The notes: a model not told the origin generated them from the sequence alone. Positions 45,031 through 56,925 are shown, counted from the first letter of the stretch. The stretch: DNA of 64,000 nucleotides from Papio anubis (GCF_008728515.1 NC_044978.1:144642262-144706261), one strand, 5' to 3'. Numbers and translations: made by a program.

Positions 45031-45560
45031 TGACAATTAATTTTATGTGTCAACTTGGCTAGGCTATGGAGCCCAGTTATTTGATCAAACACCACACTAG
45101 GTGTTGCTGTGATGGTATATTTCAGATGTGACTAACATTTAAGTCAATAACTTTCAGTAAAGCAGATTGCCCTCCATCATGTGGTCTTCACACAGTCAGT
45201 TGAAGTCTTTAAGCTCATAGACTGAAATGTCCCAAAAAAGAAGGAATCCTCCTCCAGATTATCCCATTGACCTTGATGTGATTATTACACATTGTATACC
45301 TGTATCAAAACATCGCATGTACTCTGTAAACATGTACACCTATGTACCCATGAAAATTAAAAATAAAATTATTATTTTAAAAAAGATGGCAACATAAATC
45401 TCAAGACCCTGCCTGAGTTTTCAGCCTGCTGCCCCATGAAAGCCAAACTCAAGACTATAACAATATCTTCCCTGGGTTTCTAGCTTGTCAACCTGTCTTA
45501 GATTTCAGATGAGCCAGCCCCCACCACTGGGCGAGCAAATTCCATAAAACCAATCCCTCT
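45031..45560 (+). mobile_element. Old ERVL/MaLR-class LTR split by an L1 end
   Basis: The left part (45031-45262) has TTAATTTTATGTGTCAACTTGGCTAGGC, CAGTTATTTGATCAAACACC and GTAAAGCAGATTGCCCTCCATCATGTGG. The right part (about 45395-45560) has CTCAAGACCCTGCCTGAGTTTTCAGCCTGCTGCC, TTCCCTGGGTTTCTAGCTTG and GGGCGAGCAAATTCCATAAAACCAATC. These are successive parts of a common mammalian LTR-type repeat. The precise subfamily is not assigned. Confidence 0.6.
45271..45388 (+). mobile_element. L1 3' end, short truncated insertion
   Basis: TGTGATTATTACACATTGTATACCTGTATCAAAACATC, TACACCTATGTACCCATGAAAATTAAAAATAAAA and an A-rich tail are the last ~110 bases of an older primate L1 in sense, inserted in the LTR described around it. 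Confidence 0.8.
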
Positions 45561-46759
45561 CGCTCCACCACCCCATCCAGAAGTCTATGTTATGATTCTC
45601 CTGCTGGAGTTTACCATAAACTTTACACAGCTTCTGTTCTCATTATAGTGTCAAGAACTGTGAAGAGTCTGATATTTTACCCTTCTTGCAAGACAACAAG
45701 TTAGCCTACCACCATTTTATGGGTGCTGGTAGAAATCAAGAAGTCAGAGATGAAGAATAGTTTATTACCCACAGCAATAGCAATAGCCAGAACATCAGAA
45801 ATTCTGTACTCCTTCCCTAAACCCCAATTCTTATAGGGTGAGGCAAAGAGGGCTAGATCACACCTGCCTACACTGTGAATTGCATTACAGTAAATAAACT
45901 CCAAGCTTAGGGAACTCAAATATTTTATAATGGGCAGTAAGCAAGCCTGCTCTTTGCTGCAGAGAGAGATGCTATCTCTGTCATCCATAGTTATAAGAAA
46001 AACTGCCCTGTGTTCTGCAGGAAGATACTATTTATTCTGAAACTGTAAGAAAACCTGTCTCCTGGTCCAGAGAAACACACTGCTACACAAACAAAATATC
46101 CTTGAAAAGACAGCTCAGAACAAAGGGCAGATGGTACTTTACTCACAAGACATGCAGAAATATAAAAGACACACAGAATATTGTTTCTTAACACAAGAAG
46201 CCTCTGGCATGTGACCTACCAGGATATAACAGTCCAAAAGGAAGAGCTTCTTGCACAAAAGCCCTGGACCTATTGAAGCCCTTTCCTGCTCTAGGCTCTG
46301 TGAAAAGCTGGCAGCCTTCCATGTCACTTGTAAATTAATGGGGATAAGACTTAAAAGTGTGGAATATACTTCTTCCAGATCCCAGAAAGTCATGGAAACT
46401 ATGTCTTCTTTAGTCCATCGGCTCTAGACCTGAGAACTGGTTTAGGCAGGGCATCGTGACTGTATATTAGGGAAGCTGACGCCAATCTCCTGATTATCCA
46501 TCCTTGATTTCTTTCGATTGTATAAATTGAACAAAATCCTTGTGGGCGACCCATCTACCTTGCCCCTAAGTAGACTGTATTTTATTAACCATCTCCATAC
46601 CTCCCTGCAGATCAGGCCCTACTGGCTGCCAATCTAACCTTGCTGCTCATTAGGATAACTACATTCACTTTGCTTCAGATTTTTAAGTGCCACTGCCTGG
46701 CCTCTGTTATTTAAGGGTTTTATCACCCTCAGTGCTATTGGTGAACTCGATTCTGTAAC
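45561..46759. other. Unrecognised sequence
   Basis: No gene. Parts have the look of an old LTR or retroviral remnant (for example 46010-46570), but no motif allows a firm call. Confidence 0.35.
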
Positions 46760-47025
46760 AACATCTTCTACAGTAACAACATCTTCTATCAGTCCTAACC
46801 TATCAATCAGAGATCGTTCATGTGCCAAATCCAGCCTACTGCGTTTTGTAAATAAAGTTTTACGGAAACACACAATCATGCTCATTCACTTGCATCTAGT
46901 CTACGGCTCCTTTTGTGCAGCGAGAAGAGATTTGAACAATCATGACAGAGACCATGTGGCCCACAAAGTCTAAAACATTTACTCTTGAGCCCTTTACAGA
47001 AAAAGTTAGCTGACCCTTGCTGTAG
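46760..47025. mobile_element. hAT-Charlie-like DNA transposon remnant
   Basis: GCCAAATCCAGCCTACTGCGTTTTGTAAATAAAGTTTTACGG, ACAATCATGCTCATTCACTTGCATC, GACAGAGACCATGTGGCCCACAAAGTCTAAAACATTTACT and CCCTTTACAGAAAAAGTTAGCTGACCCTTGCTGTAGA match a familiar non-autonomous mammalian DNA transposon. The family name is from memory and unconfirmed. Confidence 0.6.
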
Positions 47026-48158
47026 AGAACAGTCACCTCAGTAATGTATCTTCTCTGTTCACTGCTGTATTCCTTATTGCTTTGGGGAAAGGGTTTCCTC
47101 TGGTTCTCCCCCATGGAATGCAATCAGCTGGTATGTCATTCTATTTTATGTAGTGTGTCCACTTCTCTAGGCCTTTGATTCCCTTTCATCACCATTTGTT
47201 GTGGCAACAGGGGTTACTACGTTCTCCAAGCTTGCAAGAGTTATTCTAGCAGCATGATAGCACCATATCTCAGAGACTTTCCAGGGAGCCAATCACAGGA
47301 CAGTGCTCTCATATCAATAAACTCTCCCTTTCCCAGCCCTTTCCTTCCTCCCACACCCGCCTCTGATCAACCCCTCCCTCCCATTTGATGCAGCATCCTC
47401 AGAATCCAGTCCCTTATGTGCTGTTCTGGCTCCTGACATTACATGTTGGCCAGTCCTGCTTCTTCTTCAGTGGATAGCCCCTTTCCTCTCTTAGCAGCCT
47501 TAGCATATCCTTGACTGAGCCATGTTGTCATTTCGTGTGCACGTTGTCATGTGATATAGGAAAGTGTGGTAACTCCTGAGACAGGCACTTGTGTTTTCCA
47601 AGATAGAGGCTTCTGGATGATTTTTAGGTGAAGAGGGCATGGTTGCCTTTAACAGGGAGGACTGGGCCACTTCTATAGGTCCAGATAGTTCAGGTGGATG
47701 TGGGGTTTCCAAGTTCTTGAGTGTCTGCACCATATATCGTCACATCAAATTTCAGGGTACCACTCCTTCCAAACCAGGCCCTGGGCTTGATGCCACTGAA
47801 TTCCTGGGGGTGAAAATTCAACCTTCTCTGGAGTTTCCCTGCTGTTATACTTTCTGGGTCTTATCCTCAGCCTTTTCTATCTCTTGGCTACAGGAACTGA
47901 TAGTCACTTAATAAGCTGCTAAGGAGAGACCCTTTGACTTTCACAATTCACTTAAATTGGTGTTTAATCACCCTTGGCCTTTCATTGTTTTCTCCAACTC
48001 ATCAATAGGTTAACAACCAGTAATAGACATCTAATTCCCTGGTGTTTGTATTTATCATTTCCCCCAATCTCTTGAATGCCTAACTTGGCACCCACAAATG
48101 CATTCCCTTTCACCAATATCTCATGCCTTACCATTGTGAAAATCTTAACAATTGTAGT
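47026..48158. other. Unique sequence, no feature recognised
   Basis: No gene or clear repeat. Frames at 47500-47733 (minus) and 47639-47911 (plus) overlap and are domainless. Confidence 0.4.
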
Positions 48159-48405
48159 ACAGATTGAGAATCCATAATCTGTAAAAGCCAAAATCCATAT
48201 GCTCCAAAATCTGAAAGTTTTTGAGCACTGACATAACGCTGAAAGGAAATGTTTATTGGAGCATTTCAGATTTCAGAATTTTGGATTTGGGATGCTCAAC
48301 TGGTAAGTATATAATACAATTATTCCAAATTCAAAAAAATCCCAAATCCAAAACACTTCTAGTCCCAGGCATTTTGCATAAGGAATATGCAACCTGTATT
48401 ACAGG
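48159..48405. mobile_element. Small DNA transposon (Tigger-like MITE)
   Basis: GATTGAGAATCCATAATCTG at one end and ATAAGGAATATGCAACCTGTAT at the other are inverted versions of a pogo/Tigger-type MER terminus. Inside are palindrome-like blocks (CTCCAAAATCTGAAAG against GAGCATTTCAGATTTCAGAATTTTGG, and CCAAATTCAAAAAAATCCC). There is no coding capacity, and mobilisation in trans is usual for such elements. Confidence 0.6.
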
Positions 48406-49275
48406 ATACTAGGGGCTACCAACAGCTTGCCTACACCAACCTTGGGGTCCTCATTGCCAGCCAGGTAGTGGGCTAGTCAACTCCAAAAATTTCATTTTAG
48501 CATTTGCTTCCTAGGATCATTCTTGGTACCAATTGACTTAGATTGGATCCCCAGGAAACAAACTCTGAGATGGAGATTTGCATGTGAGAGGTTTATAGGA
48601 AAGTACTCTCAAAACAATGTCTGCAAGAATAAGGGAAGCAAACTGGACAGAGGGAGAAGTTAAATTGTGATGCAGTTGCAACAGAGATCTCAGCCAACCC
48701 TACAGGGAATTCTGGAGCAGGGTTATCCCTTCAGAATTGTCCAAAATGAAGGCAAGTTGAACAGGGCTTTAGACACTCTGAACTGACCAGTCATTTGAAT
48801 GTGAGTGCTCCTGGGGAGGGGTTGCATGACCTTTGGTGAGGCAATTTCTTTTAATCAAGGCCAGTTTTCAGAGAGGGACAAATCTAGGAGTCATCAGTAG
48901 CCATTACTCCTGGCAGCTGGAGAATGAGTATCTCGGTCTCAAAGGGGGAATCTGGGCAGGGCACCATATTATCCACTATAATCCTTTGATTGTTGAATGA
49001 ATGCAAAGGTTTTGTAAGCAATGGTAAGGGTCTTAGACTTGATCTTGAAAGCAATGGGATCTCATCACTGGATATTAAGCCCAAGAATGACACAGTCTGA
49101 TTTGAATATCCAAAAGATCACATTGGCTGCCATGACAATGAATCCAAGAAGGATGTATCTGTTGAGATCCAGTCAAGAAATTGGAAACCATGCCGGTAAG
49201 TTTAACAGTGAGAATTGAATATAAACAGTTGGCTGTGTAAGTATTAGAGCAAAGAACAGGTAATAATGATAATTT
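48406..49275. other. Old repeat patchwork (families B and other)
   Basis: 48540-48660 is the second family-B copy. About 49000-49240 (GTAAGCAATGGTAAGGGTCTTAGACTTGATC, GGGATCTCATCACTGG, AAAGATCACATTGGCTGCC) resembles an ancient mammalian LINE-like repeat. Similar-textured sequence continues past the mariner at about 51720-52110. No gene. Confidence 0.4.
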
Positions 49276-49632
49276 GAGGGATCTTCAAAAAGTTTATGAA
49301 AAATGCATATTATGAAAAAACTCTGCCTGGATTTCAAAATATTTTTGCACCAAAAAAATCCATACTCATTTGTTATGTCTGAACAGCATCTAGTTTGAGG
49401 CATTAAGAAGGATAAGACATCAGTTTAAAAAAAATTCCCTATCAGAGGAACATGAATTCTGCTAAAATTGATGCAAGAGCCAACATTAAATATAAGGCGA
49501 AGCTTGGGTGGAAAAATGGTGAAATCATTAATGCTTCATAAAAAGTTTACGGGGACAATACACCAAAGAAATCAGCAGTTTGAAATGGATAACTTAAAAA
49601 ATATCCTTCAGACATGAAGGAGGATAACTTTT

Positions 49633-49950
49633 TTTTGTTTTTTTGTTTTTGTTTGTTTGTTTTTGAGACGGAGTTTCGCTCTTGTTGCCCAGGTTGGTGT
49701 GCAATGGGGCGATCTCAGCTCACTGCAACCTTCACCTCCCAGGTTCAAGCGATTCTCCTGTCTCAGCCTCCCGAAGAGCTGAGATTATGGGCATGTGCCA
49801 CCACGCCCAGCTAATTTTGTATTTTTTTTAGTAGAGAGGGAGTTTCTCCGTGTTGGTCAGGCTAGTCACGGACTCCCAACCTCAGGTGATCTGCTCGCCT
49901 CGGCCTCCCAAAGTGCTGGGATTACAGGCATAAGCCACCTCTCCCAGCTA
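49633..49950 (-). mobile_element. AluS-type SINE, first of two at one target site
   Basis: Antisense Alu with (TTTG)-type tail, GAGACGGAGTTTCGCTCTTG to CTCTCCCAGCT. It is preceded by GATAACTTTT (49623-49632) and followed by a diverged copy GGATACTTTT (near 49952). Confidence 0.95.
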
Positions 49951-49961
49951 AGGATACTTTT

Positions 49962-50242
49962 TTTGTTGTTTTGTTAGACAGAGTCTCATGCTGGTGTGCA
50001 ATGGTGTGATCTCGGCTTACTGCAACCGCCGCCTCCCGGGTTCAAGCGATTCTCCTCCCTCAGCTTCCTGAGTAGCTGGGATTACAGGTGCCTGCCACCA
50101 CGCCCACCTAATTTTTTGTATTTTTAGTAGAGATGTGGTTTCACTATGTTGGCAAGGCTGGTCTCGAACTCCTGACCTCGTGATCTGCCCTCCTCGGCCT
50201 CCCAAAGTGCTGGGATTACAGGCGTAAGCCACCATGCCCACC
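49962..50242 (-). mobile_element. Alu SINE, second of two at one target site
   Basis: Antisense Alu with a short T/TTG tail and a deletion in its right arm (AGAGTCTCATGCTGGTGTGC). It is followed by GATAACTTTT (50243-50252), so GATAACTTTT-like target duplication is present three times: before, between and after the two Alus. The carrier mariner is continuous across both. Confidence 0.95.
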
Positions 50243-51220
50243 TGATAACTTTTCTTAAGAAGGGATGAGATGATGTTGAAGATGAAGTCCCTCCCAGCAG
50301 ACCAGCGACATCCATTTACAAGGAAAAAATTAATCTTGTTTGTGTCTTAATGGAAGAGGACTGATGATTAGCAGCAGGAACAATAGCCAACACCATGGAC
50401 ATCTCAATTTGTTCAACTTACACAACTCTGACTGAAATATTTGAGCTGAATAAAGTTCCCATTCAATGGTTGCCAAAACTGTTGCACCCAGATCAGCTGC
50501 AGACAAGAACAGAGCTTTCAATGAAAATTGTAAACAAGTGGGATCAAGATCCTGAAGCATGTCTTTGAAGAATTCTAACAGGAGATGAAACGTGGCTCTC
50601 CCAGTAAGATACTGAAGACAAAGCACAATCAAAGCAATGGCTACCAAGAGGTGGAAGTGGTCCCATCAGGGCAAAAGTGGACTGGTGAAGAGCAAAGGTC
50701 ATGGCAAGAGTTTTTTGGGAGGCTCAAGGCATTTCGCTTGTTGGCTTTCTGGAGGGCCAAACAACAATTACATCTGCTTATTATGAGAGTGTTTTGAGGA
50801 AATTAGCCAAAACTTTAGCAGAAAAACACCTGGGAAAGCTGAACCAGAATCCTTCTTCACCATGTCAATGCTGTTGCTCATTCCTCTCATCAAACAGAAG
50901 CAATTTTTTGAGAGTTTTGATGGGAAATCATTAGGCATCCTCCTTACAGTCCTGATTTGGATCCTTCTGACTTCTTTCTGTTTCCTAACCTTAAAAAATC
51001 TTTAAAGGACACCCACTTTCCTTCAATTAATAATGTAAAAAAGACTATTGACATGGTTAAATTCCCAGGACCCTCAGTTGCTTAGGGATGGGCTAAGTAG
51101 CTGGTGTCACTGCTTTGAAAAGTGTCTTGAACTTGATGAATCTTCTGTTGAGAAAGAAGGTTTCTATTTTTTATTTTGATCTTTTAATTCCATTTTCCAT
51201 GAACTATTTCAAGTTCCCTC

Positions 51221-52629
51221 CTATAGTATAGTTAACTTTGGGAGACAACTACCACTCCTAAGGCTGAGGGAACACAGGAAACAGGTTGGGGTTATAAGAA
51301 CTTAGAAGCTTGCTGGCCCTGTGGAGCTGGGACTCTAACCCTGAGAACAGACACTCATTACCAAGTTAGTGTTGATATCTTAAGAGTTCAGAGGAACCCT
51401 ACAGAAGTGGACCCAGATCTCTGAAGAGAGGGCATTCCCAGCTGGTGCTATTACCTCTGAGCTAGTGTAATGAGGCCAGTTCTGGGATGGGGGAAAAAAT
51501 CTGGAAACTAGAAACAATGGTTACTGGAACCCTCACAGCTGGTAGTCCCCCCTGCATATGGTCCTGCTGGCAGGAGCAGCAAGCAAACAGCAAGGAGTAA
51601 GGCTCTTCCCGTCTTCTTCCTTCACGACTCCCTTTGGAGCCCCCTACTGGTAGAACATAACAGGAGCCAACCGGCAAAGCAGAAATGCAGTTTGCAGAGC
51701 CCTAACCCTAGCAACCAAATTAAGACTTAGAAAGTGAGAAGCAATAGATTAACAGGAAGCCCAAAGACTGAGGATGTTAGTGGAGAGACAAGTTTAGAAC
51801 GTTTATTGCAGTAACTTAGGGAAGGTGACGACTGTAGAGATAAGAGAGGGGAACAGATTCATGACACATTTGAAGTTTAAATTAATAGGGCTTTGTGCAG
51901 GGGATCGGGGAGGGTGGAGACCAGGGAACAAACTAACTGTATGATGGTGGCATTTACTGATGTAAGGAACACTGGAGGAGGAGCAAGTGGGTGGGTAAAG
52001 AGTTTTGTGGTCAGATTTGAGCTGATCTTGAAAGACAAAGATTGTTCACACAGGCAGAGGGCAGTGAGGAAGGCATTCCAGGATGGAGGCGAAATCAATC
52101 GAATAAAAGATTTTTTAAAAAAACCCTACAGGTTTGTTCAGGGGACAGTGGGTCCATATGTTTGCCTGGGGAGATGTGAACAGGAAAGGAGGGAGAATCT
52201 ACAATGTAACCACTTGAAATTGCAGCTCATTTAGCTGTGAGCCATTAGCATAGTGGGCCTTTAGGACTTGGAATTGACCATTAAATATTTAGTTTTGAGA
52301 TGTATAAGTGTATGGCTACAACCAGGAGGGGAACAAAATTATATTTTGAGTTATTTCATCCAAAAAGTATTTTTAAGTTTTCCTAACACCTATTCCTTTG
52401 AATCATCTACCATAAATGAAAACATGATACAAACATTTTAGCATTTTAGGAACTTTAAGTTAAGAACGTGTTAACTATAAAATGGAGGGTAAGAGGAGAG
52501 GATGGAAGTCTAATTCCCGAGTTGTACTTCATCTTGTTTTGATTAAGACATTGCTTTTTGGGAAAGTCTAAGAATTTGATCTTTAACTTTTTGCTAAACT
52601 GCCCATTCCTTGTTTTGATCAGTTGATTA
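51221..52629. other. Unrecognised ancient sequence
   Basis: About 51720-52110 has the texture of an ancient LINE-like repeat (TTGCAGTAACTTAGGGAAGGTGACGACTG, CATTTACTGATGTAAGGAACACTGGAGGAGGAGCAAG, GGAAGGCATTCCAGGATGG). The 113-codon frame at 51893-52234 lies in it and is not a gene. The rest is unassigned. Confidence 0.4.
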
Positions 52630-52855
52630 GTTGTTTAAAGAGTCAGACTGCCTGGGTGTGATCCTGACGCTGACACTTATTAGCTATGTGACCCTGGGCA
52701 AGTCACTTAACCTCTCTGTGTCTTAAAGTCTTAACTGTGACATAATGATAATAAAAGCACCATTTTCATAGGGTTGTTGTTAGGATTAAGTGAATTAATA
52801 TATGTAAAGTATTGAGAACACTGCTTCGCAAAAAGTAGCACTATGTTAGTATTCA
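52630..52855 (+). mobile_element. MIR SINE, nearly complete
   Basis: The best-preserved MIR of the window: AGAGTCAGACTGCCTGGGTGTGATCC, ACTTATTAGCTATGTGACCCTGGGCAAGTCACTTAACCTCTCTGTG, ATAGGGTTGTTGTTAGGATTAAGTGAATTAATATATGTAAAG. Its core retains a tRNA-like head, normal for MIR, which should not be called as a tRNA gene. Confidence 0.93.
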
Positions 52856-53059
52856 ACGTCTTTGACATTTATGCTTAAGAAAACTATTTGCCCCTTTCTC
52901 TTCTACACCAGACAGGTATGTGGAAGAAATGAATAATCAGGCTAGATGAAGGAATCAATTCGTTCTCCTTTACAAATTTCTATTTCCTTTACAAAGCTCT
53001 TTCCTTTACAAATCTAATGTAGTAGATATTGCTATTGCCTAATCCCATATGCATTCTAC

Positions 53060-53510
53060 TTTCCTTAGTATTAAAACGTGAATTCCAGGCTTAGACAAAA
53101 GATAACATTTCCAATTCCTTCTTGAAGATATGTGTGGCTGTATGACTACAATTTAGGTACCAGGATAAGTGGAATTGTTGTGGGACCTTCCAGGATGCTG
53201 AACAGTAGCTATCTCAGATGAAAGGGTCTCACCTTCTACCTCTCTGCCTTCCTATCTTCAACTTGGATGTGACGGTTGCAGTCCTAAATCATGAGGGTAC
53301 AAATCACACTCTGAGAATAGCTGCAGAAAGACAAGAGCCTGTGTCTTGGAAGAGATCATGGAACTGGAACTGCTATCTATATCAGCATCATATTGTTGGC
53401 CTCCAGAATTCTTTTACATGAGCATGAAGTCAACTTTTCCTTGGTTCTCACTGTTATTTTGATTTCTGCTACCTCCAGCCAACCTCTCCTGACTCATAAC
53501 AGTGAGTTTC
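53060..53510 (+). repeat. Old interspersed repeat, family A, second copy
   Basis: It matches 30740-31085 and 59885-60100 in block order: AACATTTCCAATTCCTTCTTGAAGATATGTGTGGCTGTATGACTA, GACCTTCCAGG, CTTGGATGTGACGG, AGAGCCTGTGTC, and a tail with CATGAGCATGAAGTCAACTTTTCC. The frame at 53218-53421 falls inside it. Confidence 0.5.
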
Positions 53511-54470
53511 TATATCCATTAATTAATCTATTGATTCATTATTAATTTAGATATTTATTGAGTCCCTACCCTATGATAGGCTCTGAAGAAATAAAGCAGT
53601 TCTTAAAAATATTTTCCTCTTCAGGTCACTGGGTCTTATGCAGATGAGTTGTGGTTCCAATAAACTCAAATGAAAAATTATGCACAATGATTGTTTTAGA
53701 AGATCTTCCTGGAGCAGTCTAATGATCTGCAAATTCATGCAAGTTCAGAGAAAACAATGAAGTTGCGCTGGAAGGCCCTTTCGTAGTGGTAGTTGTGGGA
53801 TAGGGAGAGTTCTCGGAACTTATTTTGATTTTGCTTTCTGCCTCTGGGTTCTGAATTCTTCCCTGCCTTCCACCTTTTGTTGGAAATGATATCACCTCCC
53901 AGTCTCACCAGTCTAAAATGAGCTGCCCTTTATCTCTATATCTTTAAATGTTCCTGTAAAGCCTTCTATCTTTAAGAGGCAGGGGAAGAAGAAAAAAAGT
54001 ATGCAAGGGAATTGTGATAATAATACTCACATACTCCTCTTTAAAGTAAAAATCACCAGACAATCCAGTAGGCACACAAATCCTTTGGTTATTGCTTGAC
54101 AGGTCGAAGTTGCCATTAATAGGCTTATTTATGCTAGATCTATGTATGCAAAGTGTTCAAGTTATAAAGCTTTAGTCACTCATTCAGGTAACTGAACCTC
54201 AACTACAGACTTGGCACCAAGAATATAGGAGAGGCAGATGGCAAAACTAGCATGATTCTTACTCTCATGTTGCTTTGAGTTGGTGACAGCTCCTTTCTTC
54301 TCCCTGACAAAAATCTCTCAAATCTTTATTTCAGACGTGCATGTGTGTTATGAAGTTAGACCCTTTATAACTGGAGTTATATGTAAAACTCCTTAATTCA
54401 ACCTTTGATTCAGTATAGATTCACTCTTAAAAATAACAGATTTATTTTTCCAAAGAATGACCCCCTTTTA
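53511..54470. other. Unique sequence, no feature recognised
   Basis: AT-rich, with ATTAATTAATCTATTGATTCATTATTAATTTAG at about 53518-53550, which may be repeat-derived (it precedes a TATTTATTGAGTCCC word). No gene seen. Confidence 0.4.
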
Positions 54471-54474
54471 CTTT

Positions 54475-54770
54475 TTTTTTTTTTTCTTTTGAGACAGAGT
54501 TTAGTTCTGTCGCCCAGGCTAGAGTGCAGTGATGGGATCTCGGCTCACTGCAACCTCTGCCTCCTGGGTTCAAGTGATTCTCCTGCCTCAGCCTCCCAAG
54601 TAGTTGGGATTACAGGTGCGCACAACCACGCCCTGCTAATTTTGTATTTTTAGCAGAGATGGGGTTTCACCGTGTTGGCCAGACTGGTTTCAAACTCCTG
54701 ACCTCAAACTGTCCACCCACCTAAGCATCCCAAAGTGCTAGGATTACAGGTGTGAGCCACCATGCCCAGC
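54475..54770 (-). mobile_element. AluS-type SINE
   Basis: Antisense Alu, T run then GAGACAGAGTTTAGTTCTGTCGCC to CATGCCCAGC. It is flanked by CCTTTTACTTTT-type duplications (54464-54475 and about 54770-54785). Confidence 0.95.
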
Positions 54771-54785
54771 CCTTTTTACTTTTAC

Positions 54786-55559
54786 ATAAGCCACATTTTG
54801 GATAAACTTACAGCAGTGTGACATAGGTAAGATGTAAGTCACTCTTGGAGAGTTCTATTCAATCAATATTTTTTTTGAAAAAATGTTGGAAAACACACCC
54901 CACCATGCAAATTAAACCTAACGTGCAACACTAGGGCAAATACTCAATAATCCTTTTTTCCTCCTTACTTTCAGAGCATCCCCACATAATCAATGTAAAT
55001 CCTATTTACAAGGCAGGTTTTGTTGTTGTTGATTATTTCGCTTCTCAATATCTGGAATATAATTGAGATAAGATGTGGGTCACTGAATAAAATGCCTGAG
55101 ACTTTTATTTTTCCTTCAACTGACAGTCCTTTGATCTATTTAAATTTATCAATAACAGATTAAGCACATTGACATTTTACATATTTTCTACAACCTCAAA
55201 TCAGTTTGAAACTTAAAAAAAACCCCACACAACTGTATTTGTGTTTGTATTTCTTTCAAATAGTATGAATTTGACAGGTTAGCATTCCTTGAGTTCTGAT
55301 GGGGGGAAATTGCATTTAATTGATCTGATAAAAACAAAGAAAGTGGAGTTGAAAAAGCTAAATAAAGAGTTTGCTTCTCTTTTAAGGCAAGAAGACTGGA
55401 AGTTATATCAACGGTTTTATTTTTCAGTTCATTTGGTTTCTCTTTCTCCCTCCCTGACCCCAGTTTAATTGATTTTTGAGTTAAATAATTCAGCTCCTCT
55501 CCCTTTGTAATGGGCTGTATTTGGGGAGATGAAGACAAACTGCTTAGACCTTGAAAAAC
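54786..55559. other. AT-rich unique sequence
   Basis: No element recognised. A 116-codon minus-strand frame (55188-55538) is Lys/Ser/Leu-rich, domainless and probably chance. Confidence 0.4.
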
Positions 55560-56480
55560 ACATGGGCTCCTCGGTTAGATGGCATCTGCGAGGACTCAGA
55601 ACTCCCTCCACATTCTATAGGGAAAAAACAGAGCCAGGTGCATTTCTTCCCAAATCAAATTAGCTGCAAGATGCCACATCCAATTGTAGCAAATTGATGT
55701 GAGAGTTGGTGATGTCTGCAGCAGCTCTTACAGCAAAGGTCACCACACAGAGACACAGACACCAGGCGGGGGTGCAGCAACTTGTGGTAAAGCCACTCTG
55801 ACAATAGCAGGGAAGACGTAAAATGCAATCAGCTTTTTGAAAATTGCAAGAGAATCCAGTTGTAGTATGTATTCTAATTGGATTTACCGTGCCATCATTT
55901 ACCTCTTTAAGGATGTTAACATAACATTATGCTTAATTGAAAAAATGGGTAGTTAACTATTCAGAAGAGACTCTCCAGCCCCCCTTATAAGCCACAGTCT
56001 AATCAGGCACAAAATATAGGATGCCCTAATCATATCGCCAGACAGTTTTCAAATTTCTTAAATAAAATTTACTTATTTACCACTGAAAATTAACTAAAAA
56101 TGTTGACATGTGACAAATTTGCCCATCTTGATAGTTGTTTTCAAAAATCTCCCCTGACATTAACAAGTTTACATCATGCATTATGACATTTAATTAGTTA
56201 TTTTTTATTTAATTAGCATGGTAAGGCATCTAAAGCAATCCAAATGTTTTCTGCAATGCCCAAACAGGCAGCAGCAGTTCCATACATTGTATGAGACCAG
56301 GCGAGTGTCTGTTCAGATCACCTACCAGACAGTCTATTTATATTTTTGGTTCTATCTAGCAGGCTGCTCCAGGAGAGAAAGGGGAATATCTTAAGGTTTC
56401 AATAAACGATTTCAGGACCTTTGTCAAAATCTGTCTATAAAAAGTACATAGGTTGCCAAGCCAACTTAACCCAAGATACG
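55560..56480. promoter_or_regulatory. Candidate conserved non-coding element cluster
   Basis: Repeat-free sequence with words often seen in developmental enhancers: AAATCAAATTAGCTGC, ATCCAATTGTAGCAAATTGATG, TTCTAATTGGATTTACC, TTATGCTTAATTG, CATTTAATTAG and ATTTAATTAGCATGG, plus octamer-like pieces. No open frame of note. Conservation must be tested. Confidence 0.4.
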
Positions 56481-56719
56481 TCTCTGCTTGAAAGTTAAAA
56501 TGCAGCTATCTGCTGCACCAGTTAGTCTTGTAATATAGCTCTACTTATGAAATAATGAATGGATAAATCAGTTTGGTATCTTGGAAGCATCATTTTTGTG
56601 CAGTTGAAATTCTTTCTTCTTACAACTGTCTTCTATACTTCTCTTCTTCTCACATTCTTTTTCTCACAACTACTGATGATTTTCAGGGCACTGAGGCTCT
56701 GCTAGAAATTCAAGTCTTG
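56481..56719. other. Unique sequence
   Basis: No feature recognised. The 70-codon frame at 56573-56785 runs into an antisense MIR and is not a gene. Confidence 0.4.
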
Positions 56720-56925
56720 AAGATACTGAGTATTATTGAGCACTTATTTTGTGCCAGGCATCATGCTAAGTGCTCTGGCATTTAATCCTTCCCCAAACAC
56801 TAGGAGGCAGGAGCCCTTATCACTCCCAGTCATTAGATCATGAAACTGAGGCTCAGAGAGGGTTACTAACAGCTGGCAAATAAGTGACAAAGTTAGGGGT
56901 CAAACCCAGTCTCAGGTCCCCTGTG
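56720..56925 (-). mobile_element. MIR SINE, antisense
   Basis: TATTGAGCACTTATTTTGTGCCAGGCATCATGCTAAGTGCTCTGGCATTTAATCC, then ATGAAACTGAGGCTCAGAGAGGTT-like, AACAGCTGGCAAATAAGTGACAAAG and GTCAAACCCAGTCTCAGG. This is a classic reverse-strand MIR. Confidence 0.92.

Larger units (their letters stand above)
49276..51220 (+). mobile_element. Hsmar2-type mariner, near full length, dead
   Basis: Terminal inverted repeats: GAGGGATCTTCAAAAAGTTTATG at 49276 and its counterpart CATGAACTATTTCAAGTTCCCTC ending at 51220. Removing two nested Alus leaves about 1.3 kb, the usual mariner length. Transposase remnants in different frames include TGDETW (from about 50583), holding a catalytic Asp, and codons for YSPDLDPSDFFLF (from about 50945), the mariner motif with the last Asp of the D,D34D triad. 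Stops and frameshifts are frequent, so the transposase is inactive. Hsmar2 rather than Hsmar1 is judged from the termini. Confidence 0.88.

Noticed and set aside
45561..46759. Possible endogenous retroviral remnant
   Set aside because: The texture is suggestive but no primer-binding site, polypurine tract or conserved protein motif could be seen, so no element is called.
50585..50934. Transposase-like open frames
   Set aside because: They are broken parts of the Hsmar2-type transposase, with stops between catalytic motifs and different frames. Not a working gene.
52630..52855. tRNA-like sequence
   Set aside because: The similarity is that of the MIR head, which descends from a tRNA. There is no complete cloverleaf or anticodon arm.
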